Source: Mesorhizobium sp. AR02 (GTDB taxonomy: Bacteria; Pseudomonadota; Alphaproteobacteria; Rhizobiales; Rhizobiaceae). Taken from it: a stretch of 64,000 nucleotides of DNA. Positions 55,611 to 64,000 of this stretch are shown here, one piece after another (position 1 is the stretch's first letter; each line of letters begins with the position of its first letter). The notes below the pieces were generated by a model, which saw only the letters and a program-made list of their open reading frames with translations, did not search any database and was not told the origin of the DNA. Position numbers and translations under genes: made by a program. The stretch spans positions 3,100,001 to 3,164,000 of the forward strand of contig NZ_CP080531.1 of assembly GCF_024746835.1 (NCBI RefSeq), given 5' to 3'.

Positions 55611-56006
55611 ATGGATTTTGCGCTTCCGTGGCCGACGAGCCAGGGCGAATGGCTGGCCTGGTCGAGCGCCGTCGTCACCGTGCTGCTTGGCCTGCTGTTT
55701 TTCCTGGCACCTGGCCTCGCCTTCCGCATCCTGCGCCTGCAGGCCAAGCCTGAGAAAGCGGCGGCGATCGCCGAGGGGCGGGGCAGGATGTCGGGGTTTT
55801 ATCTCGGCGTCGGTCTGTGCTGCATCCTCCTGGCGCAGCCGCTGGTTTACATGGCGCTCGGCTTCTCCTGGCTGTTCACCGCCTTCGGCCGGCTGCTGTC
55901 GATGATGTCGGATGGCGCCAACACACCTTTCAATTGGGTTTCCATTGTGGTGGAATTGGCCCTGGCGGCGTTGCCGCTCGCCTTTGCCTTCGGCTTTGTG
56001 CCCTGA
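55611..56006 (+). CDS. Small membrane protein of DUF4345-like type
   Basis: A 131-residue protein with four hydrophobic segments (WLAWSSAVVTVLLGLLFFLAP near the start; a second at GFYLGVGLCCILLAQPLVY; a third near LGFSWLFTAFGRLL; a fourth at ELALAALPLAFAFGF). It resembles DUF4345 four-helix membrane proteins of unknown function. ATG 55611 follows GAGGGGACAAG. It sits between the racemase gene and the ATP operon without evident link. Confidence 0.7.
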   Translation: MDFALPWPTSQGEWLAWSSAVVTVLLGLLFFLAPGLAFRILRLQAKPEKAAAIAEGRGRMSGFYLGVGLCCILLAQPLVYMALGFSWLFTAFGRLLSMMSDGANTPFNWVSIVVELALAALPLAFAFGFVP

Positions 56007-56252
56007 ATCCTTAGCTATTCGGGCGCGCAAGACGGCACTCTTTTGCCGGATGCGACAATAGTGCCTGAAAACCATGCGGAACGACGCATTGCGGTCTTAA
56101 AATGCCTGTGCTAGACGGCAATCGACTTTCGGCCGGGGATAGCGGAAGCCGCGCCTCCGTGCTTGGAAAAATGCAGTAAGGTCAAAGATTTAGCCAGAGT
56201 TTTTGCTCGCGCCAACAATCTGCGGCCTGTCAGACAAGAGAAAAGACGGTCC

Positions 56253-56813
56253 GTGGCTCAATCGTCATCGCCAATCTCAGGTGTTGCAGAACGCTATGCG
56301 GGTTCGCTGTTCGAACTCGCACGGCAGGCAAATTCGGTCGCCAAGGTCGAGGCCGACCTCAACAGTTTCGAAGCCATGCTCGAAGGCAGCGCTGACCTGA
56401 CCCGCCTGATCAACAGCCCGGTGTTCTCCAGCGAGGACCAGGCCAAGGCTATCGCTGCGATCGCCGACAAGGCTGGGATCGCCGGCCTCGCCGGGAATTT
56501 CCTGCGCGTCGTCGCCCAGAACCGGCGGCTGTTCGCCATTCCCGGCATGATCAAGGCGTTCCGTCAGATTGCTGCCGAAGCTCGTGGCGAGACCACTGCT
56601 GATGTCACGTCGGCTCATGAGCTGACGGCGGCCCAGCAAACAGAACTCAAGGCCGCGCTGAAAAGCGTTGCCGGCAAGGACGTGGCCATCTCCGTCACCG
56701 TCGATCCGTCGCTGCTCGGCGGGCTGGTGGTCAAGATGGGCTCGCGCCAGATCGATACGTCGCTCAAAACCAAACTCAATTCGCTCAAGCTTGCACTGAA
56801 AGAGGTCGGCTGA
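56253..56813 (+). CDS. atpH: ATP synthase F1 delta subunit
   Basis: A 186-residue peripheral stalk protein (OSCP) linking F1 to the b subunits. [22 protein letters not shown] and the C-terminal [25 protein letters not shown] are the family signatures. The start is GTG at 56253 ([10 protein letters not shown]), chosen because upstream codons in the frame are unlike the family and AAGAGAAAAGACGG precedes it. The stop overlaps the atpA start as TGATG, so translation is coupled. First gene of atpHAGDC. Confidence 0.94.
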   Translation: MAQSSSPISGVAERYAGSLFELARQANSVAKVEADLNSFEAMLEGSADLTRLINSPVFSSEDQAKAIAAIADKAGIAGLAGNFLRVVAQNRRLFAIPGMIKAFRQIAAEARGETTADVTSAHELTAAQQTELKAALKSVAGKDVAISVTVDPSLLGGLVVKMGSRQIDTSLKTKLNSLKLALKEVG

Positions 56814-58342
56814 TGGACATCCGCGCCGCGGAAATTTCCGCAATTCTGAAAGACCAGATCAAGAATTTCGGCAAGGAGGCTGAGGTCTCCGAAGTTGGAC
56901 AGGTGCTGTCCGTCGGTGACGGTATTGCCCGTGTCTACGGCCTCGACAATGTCCAGGCCGGCGAGATGGTCGAATTCCCCGGCGGCATCCGCGGCATGGC
57001 GCTGAACCTCGAAGCCGACAATGTCGGCGTCGTCATCTTCGGCGCCGACCGCGACATCAAGGAAGGCGACATCGTCAAGCGTACCGGCGCCATCGTCGAC
57101 GTTCCGGTCGGTCCGGGCCTGCTCGGTCGCGTCGTCGACGCGCTCGGCAACCCGATCGACGGCAAGGGCCCGATCAAGGCGACCGAACGCAAGCGTGTCG
57201 ACGTCAAGGCACCCGGCATCATCCCACGCAAGTCGGTGAACGAGCCGATGTCGACCGGCCTCAAGGCCATCGATGCGCTGATCCCGGTCGGCCGCGGCCA
57301 GCGCGAGCTGGTCATCGGCGATCGCCAGACCGGCAAGACCGCCATCATCCTCGACACGATGCTCAACCAGAAGTCGGTGCACGACAACGGTCCCGAGAAG
57401 GAAAAGCTCTACTGCGTCTACGTCGCCGTCGGCCAGAAGCGCTCGACCGTCGCGCAGTTCGTCAAGGTTCTGGAAGAGCGCGGCGCGCTCGAATACTCGA
57501 TCATCATCGCCGCCACCGCTTCCGATCCGGCGCCGATGCAGTTCCTGGCGCCATTCGCCGGCTGCACCATGGGTGAATATTTCCGCGACAACGGCATGCA
57601 TGCGCTGATCAGCTACGACGATCTGTCGAAGCAGGCCGTCGCCTATCGTCAGATGTCGCTGTTGCTGCGCCGCCCGCCGGGCCGCGAAGCCTATCCGGGC
57701 GACGTCTTCTATCTGCACTCGCGCCTGCTCGAGCGCGCCGCCAAGCTCAACGACGATCTGGGCGGCGGATCGCTGACCGCTCTGCCGATCATCGAAACGC
57801 AGGCCAACGACGTGTCGGCCTACATCCCGACCAACGTGATCTCGATCACCGATGGCCAGATCTTCCTCGAAACCAACCTGTTCTTCCAGGGCATCCGTCC
57901 GGCCGTCAACGTCGGCCTGTCGGTCAGCCGCGTCGGCTCGGCCGCGCAGATCAAGGCGATGAAGCAGGTTGCCGGCTCGATCAAGGGCGAGCTCGCGCAG
58001 TACCGCGAAATGGCGGCCTTCGCGCAGTTCGGCTCCGATCTCGACGCCGCCACGCAGCGCCTGCTCAACCGCGGATCGCGCCTGACCGAACTCCTGAAGC
58101 AGCCGCAGTTCTCGCCGCTGAAGACGGAAGAGCAGGTCGCGGTGATCTTCGCCGGCGTCAACGGCTATCTCGACAAGCTGCCGGTCAACCAGGTCGGCAA
58201 GTTCGAGCACGGCCTGCTCAGCCACATGCGTGCGGCCGGCAAGGACGTTCTCGACGCCATCCGCAAGGAAAAGGCGCTGTCGGACGATCTGCGCGCCAAG
58301 CTGAAGGCCGAGATCGACGCATTCGCCAAGACCTTCGCCTGA
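56813..58342 (+). CDS. atpA: ATP synthase F1 alpha subunit
   Basis: A 509-residue non-catalytic nucleotide-binding subunit of F1. The Walker A is [18 protein letters not shown] (residues 169-186), the family motif [26 protein letters not shown] follows, and the C-terminal helical bundle is seen. It alternates with beta in the F1 hexamer on the cytoplasmic face of the inner membrane. It begins by a one-base overlap with atpH and is followed 33 bases later by atpG. Confidence 0.98.
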   Translation: MDIRAAEISAILKDQIKNFGKEAEVSEVGQVLSVGDGIARVYGLDNVQAGEMVEFPGGIRGMALNLEADNVGVVIFGADRDIKEGDIVKRTGAIVDVPVGPGLLGRVVDALGNPIDGKGPIKATERKRVDVKAPGIIPRKSVNEPMSTGLKAIDALIPVGRGQRELVIGDRQTGKTAIILDTMLNQKSVHDNGPEKEKLYCVYVAVGQKRSTVAQFVKVLEERGALEYSIIIAATASDPAPMQFLAPFAGCTMGEYFRDNGMHALISYDDLSKQAVAYRQMSLLLRRPPGREAYPGDVFYLHSRLLERAAKLNDDLGGGSLTALPIIETQANDVSAYIPTNVISITDGQIFLETNLFFQGIRPAVNVGLSVSRVGSAAQIKAMKQVAGSIKGELAQYREMAAFAQFGSDLDAATQRLLNRGSRLTELLKQPQFSPLKTEEQVAVIFAGVNGYLDKLPVNQVGKFEHGLLSHMRAAGKDVLDAIRKEKALSDDLRAKLKAEIDAFAKTFA

Positions 58343-58375
58343 GCAAAAGCGACAAGACGGGATCAGGTTTGAAGC

Positions 58376-60911
<2,536 letters not shown>

Positions 60912-60913
60912 TC

Positions 60914-61009
60914 TAGGGAATAGGGAGTAGTCAGTAGTCAGTAGTGAATGGCAGCTGGGTGACCGGGGCAATTGCCCTTTCTCCCTACTTCCCTACTCAC
61001 TATTCCCTA
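60914..61009. repeat. Inverted repeat wedged between atpD and atpC
   Basis: TAGGGAATAGGGAGTAG (60914-60930) is inverted, with one mismatch, relative to CTACTCACTATTCCCTA (60993-61009). Within it lie tandem AGTAGTC units. It starts 3 bases after the atpD stop and ends 14 bases before atpC, and it leaves no Shine-Dalgarno sequence in front of atpC. Confidence 0.75.
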
Positions 61010-61023
61010 CTCACTAAATTGAC

Positions 61024-61431
61024 ATGGCTGAAGCTTTCAAATTCGAACTGGTCTCGCCGGAGCGGCTGCTGGTTTCCGAGCAGGTCGAATCCGTCGTCAT
61101 TCCGGGCGCCGAAGGCGAGATGACCGTGATGGCGCATCACGCGCCGGTCATGACCACGATCAAGCCTGGTGTCGTCACGGTGAAGACCGCCTCCGGTGGC
61201 GAGGAACGTTATGTCGTGTTCGGCGGCTTCGCCGACATCGTTCCGGCCGGCTGCACGCTGCTGGCGGAATCGGCTGTGGCGGTGAAGGATGTCGACCGTG
61301 CCGATCTCGCGCGCCGCATCCAGGAAGCCAGGGAAGATGCCGCCGACGCCAAGGACGACCAGGCCCGCAGCAAGGCGGAACAGTTCCTTAGCCAGCTCAC
61401 GACGCTGGAAGGCGCCATCCTGCCAGCCTGA
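61024..61431 (+). CDS. atpC: ATP synthase F1 epsilon subunit
   Basis: A 135-residue protein with an N-terminal beta-sandwich (FKFELVSPERLLVSEQVESV and VIPGAEGEMTVMAHHAPVMT) and a C-terminal helical hairpin (DLARRIQEAREDAADAKDDQ). It transmits rotation and can inhibit ATP hydrolysis. Last gene of the operon. ATG 61024 matches the family start (MAEAFKFELV) but has no purine-rich ribosome site upstream because a repeat sits there. A terminator follows. Confidence 0.96.
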   Translation: MAEAFKFELVSPERLLVSEQVESVVIPGAEGEMTVMAHHAPVMTTIKPGVVTVKTASGGEERYVVFGGFADIVPAGCTLLAESAVAVKDVDRADLARRIQEAREDAADAKDDQARSKAEQFLSQLTTLEGAILPA

Positions 61432-61453
61432 AGTTCACGTCAAATCACCGATC

Positions 61454-61480
61454 AAAAAGCGGGGCATTGCCTCGCTTTTT
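61454..61480 (+). terminator. Intrinsic terminator after atpC
   Basis: AAAAAGCGGGG (61454-61464) pairs with CCTCGCTTTTT (61470-61480) with one G-U pair, followed by TGTTT. It ends 4 bases before the stop codon of the convergent uxuB, so it likely serves the ATP operon and uxuB from both sides. Confidence 0.85.
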
Positions 61481-61483
61481 TGT

Positions 61484-62983
61484 TTAGATGCCAAGCGCGG
61501 CGAAGGCCAGAACTGGGCCATCCCGTCGCAGGTGGACGAGATGCACGGCCACGAGTTCGATCAGTGTCTGACGCTCGGCATGATCCCTGGCGAAGCCGGC
61601 AAGGTCGAACACCGCTGCCACGGTCTCATTCGCTGGTAGCTGCTGGCTCAGAAGCGCCGTCAACGCTGCATCGAGCGGATCGGTGAAATGGCCTTCGGGC
61701 AAGGTTTTTCCGCGCGCGGCGCAGGCGGCGATCCAGGCGGCAACCACCAGCGTGAGATGGACCATCTCAGTACCGGCTTCGAGGCATTCGATGGCGGATG
61801 CAATGATGCGCTGCGGCAGTTTCTGGCTGCCATCATTGGCGATCTGCGCGGTGCGGTGGGCGAGCGCGGTGTTTGAAAAACGCTCGGCAAGCTCGGCTGT
61901 GTAGGTTGATGTATCGAGTCCGGCATCGTCCGGCAATGTCGATATGGCCTCTCCCCATAGCGCATCGACGAATTGCCGGATCGCCGGATCGGCAAAGGAG
62001 CGGTCGACGGTGGCGTGGCCGCTGAGCAGGCCGAGATAGGCGATGGCCGAATGCGCGCCGTTGAGCAGCCTGAGCTTCATGTCCTCGAACGGGCCGACAT
62101 CGCCGACCATGGTGACGCCGAATCTTTCCCAGGCCGGCCGGCCCCCCGGAAAATTGTCTTCGACCACCCATTGGCGGAAGGGCTCGGTCATCACGGGCCA
62201 GGCATCCTCGACGCCAAGCTCACCGGCGATCCGCGCCCGGTCGGCATCGGTGGTCGCCGGCACGATGCGGTCGACCATGCTCGACGGAAAGGCGACCTGG
62301 TTTGCGATGTGGCCGGCGATGGCGGTATCGCCCGTTGAGCCGCGCTCGGCATCGCGCAACGCGGCGAATTCGGTCAGCAGCCGATGCAGTGTGGCGCCAT
62401 TGGCCGGCAGGTTGTCACAGCAGAGCACGGTGAAGGGCGGGGTGCCGGCGGCCAGTCTCCGGGCAAGCGCCTCGGCGAGAAAGCCATGCGCGGTCTTCGG
62501 CAGCCGCGGATTTGCCAGATCGTGGACGATGTCGGGATGGGTGGCGTCCAGTCCGCCGCCCGCGGCCCTGAGATAGGCCTTCTCCGTGATGGTCAGCGTG
62601 ACGATCCGGGTGCGCGGATCGGTCAGTGCGGCCAGCACCGCGTTGGGGTCTTCCGGCGCCACAAGCAGCGACTGAATCGAGCCGATGACGCGCAGCTCCT
62701 CCTCGCCGCTGCTGCGGACCGCCAGCGTGTAAAGCCCGCCCTGCGGCGCCAGCGCGTCGCGCGTATCGGGGCTGCGCAAGGAGACGCCGATGATGCCCCA
62801 CTCCATCTCGCCTGCAGCCAGGCAGTCATCGACATAGGCAGCCTGATGCGCGCGATGGAAGGCGCCGACACCGAGATGAACAATGCCTGATGCAACCCTG
62901 CCGCGATCATATGCAGGGATTTTGGCCCCGGCAGGCAACTGTTGTAGCGTGGCGTCGGACAGATGGCTTCTGGTCATCGTCAT
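61484..62983 (-). CDS. uxuB: D-mannonate oxidoreductase (fructuronate reductase)
   Basis: A 499-residue polyol-specific long-chain mannitol dehydrogenase. The N-terminal coenzyme-binding block is ASGIVHLGVGAFHRAHQAAY and the catalytic region has CCDNLPANG and FPSSMVDRIVPATT, then PFRQWVVEDNFPGGRPAWE, KLRLLNGAHSAIAYLG. It converts D-fructuronate and D-mannonate in hexuronate breakdown. The divergent uxaC gene upstream supports the uxuB reading over mannitol dehydrogenase. The start is ATG 62983 or 62977, with no clear ribosome site. Confidence 0.88.
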   Translation of the reverse strand: MTMTRSHLSDATLQQLPAGAKIPAYDRGRVASGIVHLGVGAFHRAHQAAYVDDCLAAGEMEWGIIGVSLRSPDTRDALAPQGGLYTLAVRSSGEEELRVIGSIQSLLVAPEDPNAVLAALTDPRTRIVTLTITEKAYLRAAGGGLDATHPDIVHDLANPRLPKTAHGFLAEALARRLAAGTPPFTVLCCDNLPANGATLHRLLTEFAALRDAERGSTGDTAIAGHIANQVAFPSSMVDRIVPATTDADRARIAGELGVEDAWPVMTEPFRQWVVEDNFPGGRPAWERFGVTMVGDVGPFEDMKLRLLNGAHSAIAYLGLLSGHATVDRSFADPAIRQFVDALWGEAISTLPDDAGLDTSTYTAELAERFSNTALAHRTAQIANDGSQKLPQRIIASAIECLEAGTEMVHLTLVVAAWIAACAARGKTLPEGHFTDPLDAALTALLSQQLPANETVAAVFDLAGFARDHAERQTLIELVAVHLVHLRRDGPVLAFAALGI

Positions 62984-63121
62984 ACCGGGGCTGAGGGGCG
63001 GTGAATGACAGGCGGCGTAACACCTGTTTGCGCCTGCCGCAAGGATGCCGCTTTGCCAGCACACATTGACTTCGCCTTGGCCCGAACGTACCGGTATCCA
63101 GACTGGAGGAGCCGCTTTCCC

Positions 63122-64000
63122 ATGGTCGCGCTGACCGATCCGGACCTGCTGTTTCCGTCCGAAGCGCATTCGCGCTCGCTTGCCCGCGACCTCTACGCCG
63201 GCGTCAAGAACCTGCCCATCGTCAGCCCGCATGGCCACACCGATCCGCGCTGGTATGCGCTGAACGAGCCGTTCCCGGATCCGGCGCAACTGCTGATCGT
63301 GCCCGACCACTACATTTTCCGCATGCTGTTCAGCCAGGGCGTGCGGCTGGAAGATCTCGGCGTGGCGACCCTTGACGGCGCGCCGATAGAGACCGACGGC
63401 AGGACGATCTGGCGGCGCTTTGCCGAGCACTATTACCTGTTTCGCGGCGCACCGACCCGGCTGTGGTTCGACCATGTGCTGGCGCATCTGTTCGGCATCG
63501 AAGAGCCGCTGAATGCCACGACAGCCGACCGCCATTACGACACGATCGCGACGGTGCTGCAGTGGGAGAATTTCCGCCCCCGCGCCTTGTTCGAGCGGTT
63601 CAACATCGAGGTCATCGCCACGACCGAAGGCGCGCTCGACGATCTCAAATGGCATAAGATGATCCGCGACAGCGGCTGGGAGGGCCGCGTTGTCACCGCC
63701 TATCGTCCAGACGCGGTTGTCGATCCCGATTTCGAAGGTTTTTTGGCCAATCTCGACCGGCTCGGCGAGATCACCGGCTGCGACACTGGCAACTGGGCCG
63801 GCTATCTCGACGCGCATCGCCAGCGCCGCGCCTTCTTCAAGAGTTTTGGCGCGACTTCGTCCGACCACGGCCATCCGACGGCCGAGACCGCCAATCTCTC
63901 TGATGCGGCGGCGCAGGAACTGTTCAACCGCATCCGCCGCGGTTCGGAAGATGAGCGCGAGCGCAAACTGTTCCGCGCCCAGATGCTCACCGAAATGGCC
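63122..64000 (+). CDS. uxaC: Glucuronate isomerase, N-terminal part
   Basis: The frame is open from ATG 63122 to the window edge (293 residues). The start ALTDPDLLFPSEAHSRSLARD and NLPIVSPHGHTDPRWYALNE with the metal-ligand HGH motif, followed by DHYIFRMLFSQG and FDHVLAHLFGIEEPL, are typical of UxaC. It isomerises D-glucuronate to fructuronate (and galacturonate to tagaturonate). GGAGGA lies 12 bases upstream. It is divergent from uxuB, so the two form a hexuronate catabolic locus. Confidence 0.93.
   Translation, partial: MVALTDPDLLFPSEAHSRSLARDLYAGVKNLPIVSPHGHTDPRWYALNEPFPDPAQLLIVPDHYIFRMLFSQGVRLEDLGVATLDGAPIETDGRTIWRRFAEHYYLFRGAPTRLWFDHVLAHLFGIEEPLNATTADRHYDTIATVLQWENFRPRALFERFNIEVIATTEGALDDLKWHKMIRDSGWEGRVVTAYRPDAVVDPDFEGFLANLDRLGEITGCDTGNWAGYLDAHRQRRAFFKSFGATSSDHGHPTAETANLSDAAAQELFNRIRRGSEDERERKLFRAQMLTEMA

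Noticed and set aside
56163..56252. Upstream extension of atpH starting at ATG 56163
   Set aside because: Residues MEKCSKVKDLARVFARANN have no match to delta subunits, and the GTG at 56253 gives the expected length.

Overview
The window reads as a chromosomal segment of a high-GC alphaproteobacterium of the order Rhizobiales, most like Mesorhizobium or another Phyllobacteriaceae. The evidence is the gene content (large NAD-specific glutamate dehydrogenase, Usg-family protein, SdhAF4/DUF1674 protein, DUF1062 protein, UMF1-type transporter), an F1 operon atpHAGDC without the F0 genes, an Ala/Lys-rich extension on AtpD of the kind I recall from Brucella, and several families of GC-rich intergenic palindromes typical of rhizobia. 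No rRNA, tRNA or CRISPR array was seen.

Layout. 1-2231: tail of a TPM-domain exported protein, a second TPM protein, a GNAT acetyltransferase and inorganic pyrophosphatase (ppa). 2236-3555: a dispersed palindromic repeat split by a complete IS110-family element. Its 5' noncoding segment folds as a bridge RNA, and all four guide segments can be matched to the real left and right target and donor ends. 3587-6693: a frameshifted secreted-protein gene, a divergent TetR/MFS efflux pair with palindromic operators, and a small exported protein. 6891-12485: typA/bipA, DUF1062, an AT-richer exported phosphoesterase, a LysE exporter, a YCII protein and an AhpD-like protein. 12622-20792: gdhB, a UMF1 transporter flanked by paired palindromes, and purH. 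20941-25633: an ABM-like protein, a heparinase II/III-like protein, rsmB and htpX. 25739-31087: SdhAF4, a HAD phosphatase, a transglutaminase, a Tad-like VWA protein, an unannotated 23-codon gene with a near-ideal ribosome binding site and its own terminator, and cfa. 31105-36969: a TIM-barrel protein, the translationally coupled acs-MOSC pair, usg, DoxX and an aldo/keto reductase. 37015-44885: an accessory stretch with an SGNH hydrolase, a divergent MFS/LysR pair, a metallopeptidase-like protein that lacks a zinc ligand, a second aldo/keto reductase, an HxlR regulator and an FAD oxidoreductase. 44892-56006: yggS, leuS-lptE, a soluble FtsK/SpoIIIE translocase, a transaldolase, priA, an Asp/Glu racemase and a small membrane protein. 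56253-61431: atpHAGDC, with a repeat wedged between atpD and atpC. 61484-64000: divergent uxuB and uxaC (uxaC runs off the end) for hexuronate catabolism.

How the genes work together. The housekeeping functions cover energy (F1-ATPase, pyrophosphatase), carbon and nitrogen entry (acetyl-CoA synthetase, glutamate dehydrogenase, hexuronate genes), translation (LeuRS, RsmB, TypA), replication restart and chromosome handling (PriA, FtsK) and the envelope (LptE, Cfa, HtpX). The accessory stretches hold regulator-plus-exporter or regulator-plus-oxidoreductase modules. The most informative new item is the decodable bridge RNA of the IS110 element, because it explains why the element sits exactly where it does in the palindromic repeat.
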